Notes under the pieces: model-generated
Database searches by the model: none
Seen by the model: the letters and a program-made list of their open reading frames with translations, nothing else
What the model was told of the DNA's origin: nothing
Made by a program: the position numbers and the translations under genes
Assembly: GCA_004193595.1 (NCBI GenBank)
Contig: RPGQ01000075.1
Span: 1,543-65,542 of the forward strand
Origin: Desulfobacteraceae bacterium Eth-SRB2
GTDB lineage: Bacteria; Desulfobacterota; Desulfobacteria; Desulfobacterales; UBA11574
Reading direction: 5' to 3'
DNA: 64,000 nucleotides
Part shown: positions 20,482-30,108 of the stretch, in pieces
How positions within the stretch are numbered: position 1 is the stretch's first letter
Layout: every line of letters starts with the position of its first letter

Positions 20482-20925
20482 TTGGAATATCCAGAGAAAT
20501 TCGGGTTTCTAATCCCTGTAACTATAAAAAATAATAAAAATTTGAAAAAATTACACATTTTTTTTTATTACTGGTTTCCGATTATCATTTACTGCCTTTT
20601 AATTTTCATTCAGTCTTCGCATCCCTCCATTAAAATTGTCCCTAAATTGCCTCACATGGATAAGGTGCTCCATTTTGTCGGCTACGCTCTTCTCGGCGCC
20701 CTTTTTTTAAGGGCATTTAAAACATCGCGGATAAAAAATAATGTAAAACTCATGTTGATACTCAGTGTTCTTTTATCGTCTCTTTACGGAATCAGCGACG
20801 AAATTCACCAGTATCTTATTCCATACAGAGATGCTGATCTTATGGATGTCCTGGCGGACACGCTTGGCGGTATCATGGGGGTTTATATCTATCAGGCAAT
20901 TTCAAGCAAGATTTCCGCCGGGTAA
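20482..20925 (+). CDS. VanZ-like membrane protein
   Basis: This protein of up to 147 residues has the VanZ-like pattern: a first membrane helix (FFYYWFPIIIYCLLIFIQ), the conserved HMDKVLHFVGYALLGALF segment, a third helix and a YGISDEIHQYLIPYRDADLMDVLADTLGG motif typical of the family. The start is uncertain: the frame opens with TTG at 20482, and a TTG at 20542 would put the first helix at the N-terminus; no ATG precedes the first helix. Family members occur in envelope or teicoplanin-resistance contexts, but function here is unknown. Confidence 0.8.
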   Translation: MEYPEKFGFLIPVTIKNNKNLKKLHIFFYYWFPIIIYCLLIFIQSSHPSIKIVPKLPHMDKVLHFVGYALLGALFLRAFKTSRIKNNVKLMLILSVLLSSLYGISDEIHQYLIPYRDADLMDVLADTLGGIMGVYIYQAISSKISAG

Positions 20926-20946
20926 AAGAAGACCTTTGAAATGGAC

Positions 20947-22290
20947 CTATACCGTGGAACCGGTAAAACAAAACTCATTGATTCTCAAGGCCGGAACCCG
21001 GGCCGCGTAACCGCCGAACTCATTCGTAAGCAAACGCGTGTCCCTGCCGACTCGATCCACATTCGCCAGTGCCTCAACGTATGACTGGGTAAAGCGAAGA
21101 TTCTTAACCGGATAGGCCAACTCCCCATCTTTGACCATAAACAACCCGTCTCGGGTCATCCCCGTAATTACGCAATCCCTGGGATGCACAAGCCGGGTGT
21201 ACCAGAACCGGTTGATATAAAGACCGCGCCGGGTTGAACGGATCATTTCTTGGATGCTCGAAGAACCGGGAGCCATAAAAAGATTGGTGGCCATGGGCTC
21301 AAGAGACCGCTGAGTCGGCAGCAATGCATGGCCGGTGGAGGTCCGGTCCATTTTTCTTCCGGTGATGCGATCATGCACGGGACTCGTCACCACGCCCCTA
21401 GACACGATATCCACCCGTTCCTTGGGTACCCCTTCAAAATCGAAGGGTACGGGTACACCCTCGGGATCCAGGCCGTCATCCCGGATAGATATGAGGTTGC
21501 TCATGGCCTTCACGCCCATCCGATCATTCATCCATGATCGTCCCTCCAGCAGAGACTGAGCCCCCATGCCGTAGTAATTGAGCATGTTGAGCAAATCTTC
21601 GGTTGCGTGCGGCGTCAGTACAACGGTGTAGTCACCCGAAGCAATCTCCCGTGGGTGTCTTGCATCTTCCGCTTTCTTGATTGCTTCTCGAAACAAGGAC
21701 TCTATAGGAATATCATCCACGCGGAATCCCGAATCGTGTTCACGCCCCGAACTATCCTCTGACATGATAACCGTTTGAAAGTCCGCGCCGGTCCTGACGT
21801 AATAGGCGAAAAGCCCCCGTGAATTGGCAACCGCAATCTCGTGGGTTGCCGTGGAAAAAGTTCCCGAGCCATTGAGACCTTTCTCGGAAGCCAGACGGCA
21901 TAGCGATCCAACGGCTCCGGCGCGCGCTTCAGGCGAACACTGGGCCGTATGCGGGTCAAAGGCTTCTACGTGTTTGTACTCGGCAGGTCCGGGGAGTCCC
22001 GGATAATCCGGGTCCTCCAGACTGGCCTGGGCGTTGGCGCGAGCCCGCGACACCAGTTTATCCAGCCCACGGCCGTCCAACCTGTTGGACGTTGCCAGCC
22101 CGATCCTTTTACCCCGAAGCAGGCGTACAATCAAGGTGGCGTTGCGTTCGGCCACGTTTTGGTGAATGGCGTTATTGGCGAAACGGGTGAGGCTTTGATC
22201 TTCAAACACAAGCAAAACTTCAATGGGATCGCTCCCCGCCCGGCGCAAAATATCTTTGCATATGTTTTCGGTTTTTTTTCGACCCAACAT
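20947..22290 (-). CDS. tldE: TldE/PmbA-type protease partner subunit
   Basis: This 447-residue member of the TldD/PmbA family lacks the HExxxH metal site, as expected for the TldE partner. It has the N-terminal LLVFEDQSLTRFANNAIHQN strand region and the C-terminal MDRTSTGHALLPTQRSLEP and VTGMTRDGLF-like segments. TldD and TldE form a hetero-oligomeric metalloprotease that degrades unfolded peptides and matures some peptide products. The tldD gene lies upstream on the same strand, but a MITE copy lies in the 277-bp gap, which is unusually long for this pair. Confidence 0.85.
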   Translation of the reverse strand: MLGRKKTENICKDILRRAGSDPIEVLLVFEDQSLTRFANNAIHQNVAERNATLIVRLLRGKRIGLATSNRLDGRGLDKLVSRARANAQASLEDPDYPGLPGPAEYKHVEAFDPHTAQCSPEARAGAVGSLCRLASEKGLNGSGTFSTATHEIAVANSRGLFAYYVRTGADFQTVIMSEDSSGREHDSGFRVDDIPIESLFREAIKKAEDARHPREIASGDYTVVLTPHATEDLLNMLNYYGMGAQSLLEGRSWMNDRMGVKAMSNLISIRDDGLDPEGVPVPFDFEGVPKERVDIVSRGVVTSPVHDRITGRKMDRTSTGHALLPTQRSLEPMATNLFMAPGSSSIQEMIRSTRRGLYINRFWYTRLVHPRDCVITGMTRDGLFMVKDGELAYPVKNLRFTQSYVEALANVDRVGRDTRLLTNEFGGYAARVPALRINEFCFTGSTV

Positions 22291-22363
22291 GTTCGTCTCA
22301 AGTTCTCACGCCGCCGACCGGTCAAGGCTTGCCTGCCAGGTCAACCGCAGCTTAGGCAAAGAC

Positions 22364-22552
22364 TGGGGTGATTAAAATTGCCCATAGTATGGCTTTAAAA
22401 TATATTCCATATTTATTCCTTCCCGTATGCCTGGTGCCAGGTTTCAGGTGCCAGCGCCTCTGTTCATCATTCCTGACACCTGAAACCTTAAGATATGGAA
22501 CAAAAATGGGATTAAAATTCCATCTGTATACACGGCGATTTTCACCACCCCA
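22364..22552. mobile_element. MITE-like element, copy 2, with 9-bp target duplication
   Basis: This 189-bp copy of the 6192-6394 element has the same terminal inverted repeats (TGGGGTGATTAAAATTGCC and the inverse of GGCGATTTTCACCACCCCA). Its own direct duplication GGCAAAGAC is at 22355-22363 and 22553-22561. It lacks one heptad unit in each inner arm compared with copy 1. It sits between tldD and tldE, 15 bp after the tldD stop. Confidence 0.9.
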
Positions 22553-22567
22553 GGCAAAGACCGATAC

Positions 22568-24016
22568 CTATTGTTTGTATACGCCCACTCGTATATTTCT
22601 AAAGCGAGCCGGAGCCGCGCCATGACCGGTGTGGGCGATTTGTGACGGCTGTCCTTTTCCGCAGTTCGGCGTCCCCCACATGGTCCAATGTTTCAGGTTG
22701 CACACACCGTCGCAACTGTTCCAAAAATCCGGAGTAATGCCGGTATACGTGCAATTGCGCAACATGCGGCCCAACTTCCCGTTCTTGATCTCGTATCCCA
22801 TTTCCGTGCCAAACTGAAAATTATAGCATTTGTCATCAATAGACCAGGAACGATTGGTCTCCATGTAAATGCCTGAATCGCTGTCTCCAATCAAATCCTC
22901 CAGGTCCCAGGCCCCGGGCTCAAGGCTGACGTTGGTCATGCGAATCAGGGGAATGCGGTTCCAACTTGACGCGCGCATGCAGCCGTTGGAGACTTTACCC
23001 AACCGGGAGGCGGTTTCCCTCGACATCAGATACCCCACAAAACGACCGTTTTCGACAATGGGGGCAGATTGGGCGGGTACACCCTCATCGTCCCAGCCAA
23101 ATGTACCCAGGCCCAGGGGCCGGACACTGTCAGCGGTGATGTTTACCTGATCCGAACCGTAGCGCAAATGTCCCAGTTTATCGAGAGTCAGAAATGACGT
23201 ACCCGCGTAGGCGACTTCGCTTCCGAAAACGCGATCCAGCTCAATGGGATGCCCGCAGGATTCATGGACTTGAAGGGCGACTTGGTCCCCACCGAGAATA
23301 ACCGTTGTTATCGTGTCCGCCGGGCAAGAATCGGCGGTCAGCAAGGCACATGCTTCATTAGCGATACGCTCGGCGTTTCCGGGAAAATCCCACTCAGACA
23401 CCACCTCCCAGCCCGCCGTGACCTGCTGGCGGCCAAAGGACGTGGGATAGGAACGCGTTTGCACTTCGCTTTCCGCCACCGCCGTGGCAATAATACCACC
23501 GCCGGTTTCCATGAGGGTCTGTTCGGTCAGCGCACTCTCGGTGTTGGCAAACCATTTTTTTTCGCGAACAAATACCAGGTTTCCCTGTCGAATCTTTACG
23601 GTTTCCACCCGACCCATCTCCCGATCAGCGGCAAGGAGTACATCCAACTTCTCCTCCAGTGAAACCTTGAAAGGATCAATCCCTACCGGCGTCATATAGG
23701 ACCCGCGCCAGTTCACCGGAGGGCCGAGGTCCACGGGTTCGCCTGGCACCCGGGCAGAGGCACGGGCAATCACCAGAGACTGTTGGGAAACGCGCTCAAT
23801 TTCTTCGGGGGTAAGGTCATGGCTGGAGGAGAACCCCCAGGCGCCGTCCACCAGGACCCGTATGCCGAATCCTATGGACTCTGAAGAATTGAGGGACTCC
23901 ACAACCCCGTTCTTAACCCGGATGCTCTCCGTGTGGTTGTCCACAATACGAATATCCGTATATTGTGCCCCTCCCATCTGAACTTTATTGAGCGCCCGGT
24001 CTATAAGCGTCTTCAA
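22568..24016 (-). CDS. tldD: TldD metalloprotease subunit
   Basis: This 482-residue catalytic subunit has the zinc motif HESCGH at 251-256 (HExxxH) and the downstream TFGWDDEGVPAQSAPIVENGR segment typical of TldD. It should act with the TldE-type protein encoded next on the same strand. A second copy, about 97% identical, lies at 27409-28826, and a decayed inverted copy at 28827-30108. This copy keeps the natural N-terminus (MKTLIDRALNK), so it is the likely ancestral locus. Its terminal codons run VGVYKQ. Confidence 0.92.
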   Translation of the reverse strand: MKTLIDRALNKVQMGGAQYTDIRIVDNHTESIRVKNGVVESLNSSESIGFGIRVLVDGAWGFSSSHDLTPEEIERVSQQSLVIARASARVPGEPVDLGPPVNWRGSYMTPVGIDPFKVSLEEKLDVLLAADREMGRVETVKIRQGNLVFVREKKWFANTESALTEQTLMETGGGIIATAVAESEVQTRSYPTSFGRQQVTAGWEVVSEWDFPGNAERIANEACALLTADSCPADTITTVILGGDQVALQVHESCGHPIELDRVFGSEVAYAGTSFLTLDKLGHLRYGSDQVNITADSVRPLGLGTFGWDDEGVPAQSAPIVENGRFVGYLMSRETASRLGKVSNGCMRASSWNRIPLIRMTNVSLEPGAWDLEDLIGDSDSGIYMETNRSWSIDDKCYNFQFGTEMGYEIKNGKLGRMLRNCTYTGITPDFWNSCDGVCNLKHWTMWGTPNCGKGQPSQIAHTGHGAAPARFRNIRVGVYKQ

Positions 24017-24617
24017 TCTTGACCTCCCGGCCGTATGGCTGAGGTAACAAATAGATATCTCAAAAACGATATCGGCGTGATATTTACCGGTTGAATTTGA
24101 TATCTATCAAATTCGTTATGCTGAGGTCTGGCAAGAGATGTCAGATTTTGACAAGCCTGATTTTCATGAGGTCGTCTCAATATATCGCAAGTTCGAAGGC
24201 TGAAAGCCAGACCTCAATATATGGCATCTACTTTACTTTTTCCGAATGAGGAATATTGATCGAATCCCGCACTGTTTTTTTGATATGACGACTGAACACT
24301 ATTAAAGAAGTTCGCACTCCTTCACAATTCAAGAATCATGCAAGTATCACAAAACCACAAACCTTGCCATACAGATCCGTCTACGACATTGTTCGCGTAA
24401 CAAGTCGTATTTGTGCGTTTAAATCCATATTTCACAAAATTTTCAAAAAAAACAAACAATTAGCTTGCTTTCTCTCTAAATAAAGATTATTATATATTTA
24501 ATCAATTAAGTCCTGTTTAATCTGCGGGACGGTTTCTTTCTGAAGGAACAACCCATTTGTCAAAGTGGCACCCTCCAGTTTGGGATTTTGAAAATCTTTT
24601 GAAGGGAGGATGTTATC
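24017..24617. other. Gap upstream of cold-shock gene with an 11-bp inverted repeat
   Basis: No gene is seen. TGAGGTCTGGC at 24122-24132 pairs with GCCAGACCTCA at 24206-24216 around a 73-base interior, with further outer ATGC/GCAT pairing. The remainder is AT-rich and probably holds the tldD promoter (minus) and the long 5' leader of the cold-shock gene (plus). Confidence 0.5.
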
Positions 24618-24818
24618 ATGACTAATGGAACTGTTAAGTGGTTTAGCGAACATAAAGGGTTCGGATTCATTGAGCAGGAAGACGGAGCAGATGTGTTTGT
24701 TCATCATTCAGCAATCAATGCAACCGGTTTTAAATCCCTCAATGAAGGCGACCGAGTTTCCTTTGATATAGAGCAAGGACAAAAAGGTCCTGCCGCTGCA
24801 AATGTCACTGTGATTTAA
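24618..24818 (+). CDS. csp: Cold-shock domain protein
   Basis: This 66-residue single cold-shock domain has both RNA-binding motifs (KGFGFI near residue 14 and VFVHHSAI near 26). It is an RNA chaperone that melts structure in mRNA. The GAAGGGAGGATG region supplies a strong ribosome binding site. A hairpin terminator follows at 24834, and a small basic protein gene lies after that. Length and sequence are typical for bacterial Csp proteins. Confidence 0.95.
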   Translation: MTNGTVKWFSEHKGFGFIEQEDGADVFVHHSAINATGFKSLNEGDRVSFDIEQGQKGPAAANVTVI

Positions 24819-24833
24819 CCTTATTTTCTGAGT

Positions 24834-24874
24834 AAAAAGGGCATTCCTTCTAATATTGAGGGGATGCCTTTTTG
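24834..24874 (+). terminator. Intrinsic terminator of cold-shock gene
   Basis: AAAAAGGGCATTCCT pairs with AGGGGATGCCTTTTT across a 10-base loop (one mismatch and one bulge) and ends in a T-run. Confidence 0.8.
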
Positions 24875-24994
24875 TTTGGTTTGAATTTATACTTTCACAA
24901 TTCGCTATCATCAGACCTTAAACCTCAATAAAGTCTGCTCACAGATCTTTTTCTTTTCATCACTATCAAAAATAACGGCGTCTGAGGTGACAGT

Positions 24995-25147
24995 ATGGCG
25001 AAATCACGTGAATCATTTAAAAAGCGTCAGAAAGAAATAGCAAGGAAAGAAAAGAAAGAACAAAAGAGACAACGCAAACTGGATAAAAACACTATAAAAT
25101 CAGAAGAGAATCCAAATCAGTCCCAGAATGAAGGAGAGAACCTATAA
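24995..25147 (+). CDS. Small highly basic 50-residue protein
   Basis: The frame runs from ATG at 24995 (GAGGTGAC site upstream) to TAA at 25147. It begins MAKSRESFKKRQKEIARKEK, is dominated by Lys, Arg, Gln and Glu, and is probably one charged helix. Small proteins of this type often follow cold-shock genes in proteobacteria, which suggests a nucleic-acid-associated role. Function is unknown. Confidence 0.65.
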   Translation: MAKSRESFKKRQKEIARKEKKEQKRQRKLDKNTIKSEENPNQSQNEGENL

Positions 25148-25178
25148 GCATAGAGGCCGGCTGAAAAGGAGAAAAAAC

Positions 25179-26258
25179 ATGAAGAAAGGAGATTTAATCA
25201 ACGAAGTTTCCAAGGTAGTAAAAACCAAAAAGGATGCACAGGCAGCCGAGGACTGTGTTCTTCCAAGCATTACCAAAGCATTGGAGAAAGGTGACGCACT
25301 GGTCTCTCGAAGGGCGCATCTTGAACGCATGGCATCGAATGGTACGATCCGTATGAAGTTGGGTGATGTTGTGAGGATGAGAATTGAAGAAACAGAATTA
25401 CAGCATACCATGTTATATGCAGTACAAACAGAAGCTTATCTGCAAAAAGCTATCGATGCTTGGGGTAAGGATCTTTCAATGTTTGATATCAATCGTGATA
25501 TGATTCAGCGTTTGCTCAATAGTGAAGCGAGTAGACTGAAGAGAGCTGGTAAAGATAACTATGCTGTCAATCGTTTAAGGACAGCTCTCCATGCTCTATT
25601 TCAATGGGCTATCGCCCGATATGATCTTGTTGATCAGAGAAACCCTGTGGCAAGAACTAAGAAGTTTCCCATTACTGAGAGGGTCAAGTATGTACCTGAG
25701 CAATGGGAATTAGATATGGTTGAACAAAACCTTAATGCTGAGCAAAGATTGCTGTTCCTGTTCGTATTGCAAACTGGATGTCGTTTAGGGGAAGCTCTCA
25801 ACCTGAAGGTAAAGGATCTGGACTTCGATAAACGCCTTGTGACTCTCTGGAGTAGGAAATCGAAAGGAACCAACTTGGTGTACAGACGTGTACCTATGCC
25901 ATTAATCGTGGATGAGTTTAAGCTACCAAGTTCACATAACGCGCGGATCTTCAAGACTTGGAGTTCTCATCCGGTCTTCCTCGATAAGACAATTCAAAGA
26001 GTGAATGACAAAAATGCTACGGGGGTTCTATCCAACTGGCAAGAGACATGGAAAACTAAAATGATGACTCGGTTCAATTGGCATAATCTCAGACACCGAG
26101 CCTGTTCACAATGGCTCAAGGATAATATGCCTATAATCGAAGTCATGCATCGACTCGGACATAAGAAACTGGCAGTGACGATGGCTTACGCTCAGCTATT
26201 AGGGTACAGCCATTTCACTTTAATGGGAAGTCAAGAGGTCGATAGTTGGGATTTTTAA
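25179..26258 (+). CDS. HU N-terminus fused to a tyrosine recombinase
   Basis: This 359-residue reading frame starts at an ATG preceded by AAAAGGAG. Residues 1-43 match the HU histone-like N-terminus (MKKGDLINEVSKVV... ALEKGDALVS). The rest is a phage-type tyrosine recombinase: a core-binding region, then CRLGEALNL (Arg), HNLRHRACSQW (His-x-x-Arg) and LGHKKLAVTMAYAQL (His and catalytic Tyr). All key residues appear present. The likely history is integration into an hup gene, so that the recombinase is now expressed from HU signals. An in-frame start at 25128 is possible but lacks a good site. Confidence 0.75.
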   Translation: MKKGDLINEVSKVVKTKKDAQAAEDCVLPSITKALEKGDALVSRRAHLERMASNGTIRMKLGDVVRMRIEETELQHTMLYAVQTEAYLQKAIDAWGKDLSMFDINRDMIQRLLNSEASRLKRAGKDNYAVNRLRTALHALFQWAIARYDLVDQRNPVARTKKFPITERVKYVPEQWELDMVEQNLNAEQRLLFLFVLQTGCRLGEALNLKVKDLDFDKRLVTLWSRKSKGTNLVYRRVPMPLIVDEFKLPSSHNARIFKTWSSHPVFLDKTIQRVNDKNATGVLSNWQETWKTKMMTRFNWHNLRHRACSQWLKDNMPIIEVMHRLGHKKLAVTMAYAQLLGYSHFTLMGSQEVDSWDF

Positions 26259-26672
26259 AAGTACCAGAAATGCCAGCAAGATCAGAAAAGAAGTCGCTTT
26301 AACCTGATGATATAACTCCATAGCCATATCACTGCTAAGAAGTTCATCAGTATGAAAGAATTTCTGAAGATAAAATTAAAGTCAAACTTTTGATCGAACC
26401 AATTTGAACAACGACCGTTGATTCCATATCTGCAATTGATAACGGGCTTTTCGAGGCTTCAAAATTGTGAGATATCTCCAACCGAGCTGTAAGAAACCCA
26501 GATTTAAAATCTCTGCAATAGAGCGCATGGTTTTGTCTTTAAGAATATTTTCCTTTCACCAACCGGTATCTCAAAAGCATAATTTCCGTAAAACATAGAA
26601 TATATCTAAAACATATCATATACTTACCTCTGGAGCATTTTTTAAGAAACATTTCAACAAAGGAGGTAGGTT
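26259..26672. other. 414-bp gap between two recombinase genes
   Basis: No gene is seen. The bases after the first stop can be read as KVPE..., which vaguely recalls an HU C-terminus, but the match is weak. AAGGAGG at the right end is the ribosome binding site of the next gene. Confidence 0.4.
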
Positions 26673-27404
26673 ATGAAAGTATCAAAAGCCATAAAAATCT
26701 GTTTAGACTATCACCGGAACCACTCTAAACCAAACACCATAAGATCATATGAGGCGATTCTCACAAAATTTGGTTTGATATTTGGCGACACAGATCTGGA
26801 AGAAATTTCCTCGGAGGATATTCTCACCTTTCTTGATAAAATTACAGACGGTACAAAGCAACAAACCAAACGAACTCGATATTCACATCTGGCGGCATTT
26901 TTCAATTTCATCATAAACAACATCGACGAACGAATACAAAACCCCTGTGCAAATCAACTACTGAAAAAGCTTTACAAAGCCAATACGCCTGTTCAATGGG
27001 ACAGTTTTGAAAAAGAAACCATTGATGAAATTATTTTCCGAACTACCAAACTCCGGAACCGGCTAATCTTGGAACTAATGGCAAGGGGTGGTATGCGGAT
27101 CGGTGAAGTATTGAAACTGACACCGGATGATATAGCGGGACAAAAATTAATTATCAGAGACCCAAAAAGTGGTCGTGAACAAGAAGTTATATTTATCACT
27201 CAAAAAATTGCAGATCGGCTGAAAGAATACATCAATTCAAAAAACATTGAGTTCAAGCAGAGGATATTTCCCATATCTTATGAGACAGCCAGATCTATGG
27301 TGAAAAAGGCCGGTGAAATTGTGGGTGTTCGCCTTCGACCCCATGATTTAAGACGCCGTGCTGCCACATATGCATCTCGCGCCGGCGTCCCATTGAAGCC
27401 TTAA
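26673..27404 (+). pseudogene. 3'-truncated tyrosine recombinase
   Basis: This 243-residue frame has an N-terminal SAM-like core-binding domain and a catalytic domain carrying GMRIGEVLKL (Arg), DPKSGRE (Lys) and RPHDLRRRAATYASRAGVP (His-x-x-Arg). It ends with L-K-P and a stop just where the LGH and catalytic Tyr segments should follow. The break coincides with the outer edge of the inverted tldD duplication; about 30 bp of this coding sequence recur inverted at 30078-30107. It is therefore inactive unless complemented. Confidence 0.8.
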
Positions 27405-27408
27405 ATAC

Positions 27409-28938
27409 CTACTGTTTGTATACGCCTACTCGTATGTTTCTAAAGCGAGCCGGAGCCGCGCCATGCCCGGTGTGGGCGATTTGTGACGGCTGTCCTTTTC
27501 CGCAGTTCGGCGTCCCCCACATGGTCCAATGTTTCCGGTTGCACACACCGTCGCAACTGTTCCAGAATTCCGGGGTAATGCCGGTATACGTGCAATTGCG
27601 CAACATGCGGCCCAACTTCCCGTTCTTGATCTCGTATCCCATTTCCGTGCCGAACTGAAAATTATAGCGTTTGTCATCAATAGACCAGGAACGATTGGTC
27701 TCCATGTATATGCCTGAATCACTGTCTCTAATCAAATCCTCCAGGTCCCAAGCCCCGGGCTCAAGGCTGACATTGGTCATGCGAATCAGGGGAATGCGGT
27801 TCCAACTTGACGCGCGCATACAGCCGTTGGAGACTTTACCCAACCGGGAGGCGGTTTCCCTCGACATCAGATACCCCACAAAACGACCGTTTTCGACAAT
27901 GGGGGCAGATTGGGCGGGTACGCCCTCATCGTCCCAGCCAAATGTACCCAGGCCCAGGGGCCGGACACTGTCAGCGGTGATGTTTACCTGATCCGAACCG
28001 TAGCGCAAATGTCCCAGTTTATCGATAGTCAGAAATGACGTACCCGCGTAGGCGGCTTCGCTTCCGAAAACACGATCCAGCTCAATGGGATGCCCGCAGG
28101 ATTCATGGACTTGAAGGGCGACTTGGTCCCCACCGAGAATAATCGTGGTTGTCGTGTCCGCCGGGCAGGGATCCGCAGTCAGCAACGCACGTGCTTCATT
28201 AGCGATACGCTCGGCGTTTCCGGGAAAATCCCACTCAGACACCACCTCCCAGCCCGCCGTGACCTGCTGGCGGCCAAAGGACGTGGGATAGGAACGCGTT
28301 TGCACTTCGCCTTCCGCCACGGCAGTGGCAACAATACCACCGCCGGTCTCGATGATGGTCTGTTCGGTCAGCGCACCCTCTGTGTTGGCAAACCATTTTT
28401 TTTCGCGAACAAATACCAGGTTTCCCTGTCGAATCTTTACGGTTTCCACCCGACTCATCTCCCGGTCAGCGGCGAGGAGCACATCCAACTTCTCCTCCAG
28501 TGAGACCTTGAAAGGATCAATCCCTACCGGCGTCATATAGGACCCGCGGTTGTTCACCGGAGGGCCGAGGTCCACGGGTTCGCCTGGCACCCGGGCAGAG
28601 GCACGGGCAATCACCAGAGACTGTTGGGAAACGCGCTCAATTTCTTCGGGGGTAAGGTCATGGCTGGAAGAGAACCCCCAGGCGCCATCCACCAAAACCC
28701 GGATGCCGAATCCTATGGACTCTGAAGAATTGAGGGACTCCACAACCCCGTTCTTAACCCGGATGCTCTCCGTGTGGTTGTCCACAATACGAATATCCGT
28801 ATATTGTGCCCCTCCCATCTGAACTTTAGAGTCCTCATTCTTCAGAGCCCGTTGATTCGGCATCCGGGTTTTGTGGATGGCGCCTGGGGTTCTTCCAGCC
28901 ATGACCTTGGCCCCGAAGAAATTGAGCGCAAAGCTCAC
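27409..28938 (-). CDS. tldD: Second TldD copy with chimeric N-terminus
   Basis: Bases 27409-28826 repeat 22568-23985 at about 97% identity and keep the HESCGH zinc motif. The natural first 11 or so codons are lost; the first 40 codons now come from the decayed inverted arm (MSFALNFFGAKVMAGRTPG...). Substitutions are scattered and leave the frame open, so the copy is older than a simple assembly echo, but its start is doubtful. No tldE copy accompanies it. It may be a pseudogene or a domesticated duplicate. Confidence 0.7.
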   Translation of the reverse strand: MSFALNFFGAKVMAGRTPGAIHKTRMPNQRALKNEDSKVQMGGAQYTDIRIVDNHTESIRVKNGVVESLNSSESIGFGIRVLVDGAWGFSSSHDLTPEEIERVSQQSLVIARASARVPGEPVDLGPPVNNRGSYMTPVGIDPFKVSLEEKLDVLLAADREMSRVETVKIRQGNLVFVREKKWFANTEGALTEQTIIETGGGIVATAVAEGEVQTRSYPTSFGRQQVTAGWEVVSEWDFPGNAERIANEARALLTADPCPADTTTTIILGGDQVALQVHESCGHPIELDRVFGSEAAYAGTSFLTIDKLGHLRYGSDQVNITADSVRPLGLGTFGWDDEGVPAQSAPIVENGRFVGYLMSRETASRLGKVSNGCMRASSWNRIPLIRMTNVSLEPGAWDLEDLIRDSDSGIYMETNRSWSIDDKRYNFQFGTEMGYEIKNGKLGRMLRNCTYTGITPEFWNSCDGVCNRKHWTMWGTPNCGKGQPSQIAHTGHGAAPARFRNIRVGVYKQ

Positions 28939-30108
28939 CAGTCTCTGGTGATTGCCCGTGCCTCACCTGCCAGGCGAACTCCGTGGACCTCGGCCCTCCG
29001 GTGAACAAATCAAGGGTCCTGGTATATGACGCCGGGATTGATCCTTCGTCTCACTGCGAGAAGTTGATGTGCTCCTCGCCGCTGACCGGGAGATGGTCGG
29101 GTGGAAACCGTGATTCGACAGGGTTCTGGTATTTGTTCGTACCGGTTTGCCAACACAGAGGGTGCGCTGACCGAACAGATCATCAATATCGAGAATCGGC
29201 GGTGGTATTGTTACACTGCCGGAAGGCGAAGTGCAACGCGTTCATCCCACGTCCTTTCGGCCGCCAGCAGGTCACGGCGGGTTGGAGAGGTGGTGTCTGA
29301 GTGGATTTTCCTGAAACGCCGAGCGTATCGCTAATGAAGCACGCGTTGACTGGACCTCGCCCGGCGGGACAATAATGAACTAATGATTATCTCCGGTAAT
29401 TCGTCGCCCTTCAAGTCCATGAATCCTGCGGGCATCCCATTGAGCTGATCGTTTTGAAGCGAATGCCTACGCGGGTACCGCCATTTCTGACTATCGATAA
29501 ATCCACATTTGCGCTACGGTTCGATCAGGTAAACATCACCGCTGATATGTCCGGCCCCTGGGCCTGGCATTTGGTTGATCGATGAGGGCGTACCACCAAT
29601 TCAAGTTCCCCATTGTCGAAAACGGTCGTTTTGTGGGCATCTGATGAGGAAACCGCCTCCGGGTTAAAGTTCCAACGGCTGTATGCGTCGGTTGGAACCG
29701 CATTCCCGATTCGCATGACTTCAATGTCAGCCTTTGAGCCTTGCCAGTGGACCTGATACCTTGATTAGAGACAGTGATCAGCATACATGGAGACCAATCG
29801 TTCCTGGCTCCATTGATGACAAACGCTATAATTTCAGTTCGCACGGAAATGGGGATACGAGATCAAGAACGCAGTTGGGCCGCATGTTGCGCAATTGTAA
29901 CGTATACCGGCATTCTCGAATTCCCTGAACAGCTGCGACGGTGCAACCGGAAACATTGACCATGGGGACGCCGAACTGCGGAAAAGGACAGCCGTCACAA
30001 ATCGCCCTTCAATACCGGGTACGCGCGGGTTCGCCTTTTAGAAAACATACAATGAGTAGGCGCATACAAACAGTAGGTATTTAAGGCTTCAATGGGGACG
30101 TCGGCGCG
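28827..30108 (+). pseudogene. Decayed inverted copy of tldD
   Basis: Reading + strand, the segment matches the tldD coding sequence in the opposite orientation to the neighbouring copy (fragments such as VDGAWG, SHDLGPEEIER, SLVIARAS). Many one- and two-base insertions and deletions break the frame. It begins directly at the end of the 27409-28826 arm, with about 85 bp skipped as a loop. It ends with about 30 bp of inverted recombinase sequence. The error style (dense indels) contrasts with the clean left arm. Confidence 0.8.

Noticed and set aside
27409..28826. Second tldD as a pure assembly echo of the first
   Set aside because: Scattered substitutions (about 3%) with an open frame and different flanks indicate a real, older copy; only the inverted arm remains suspect.
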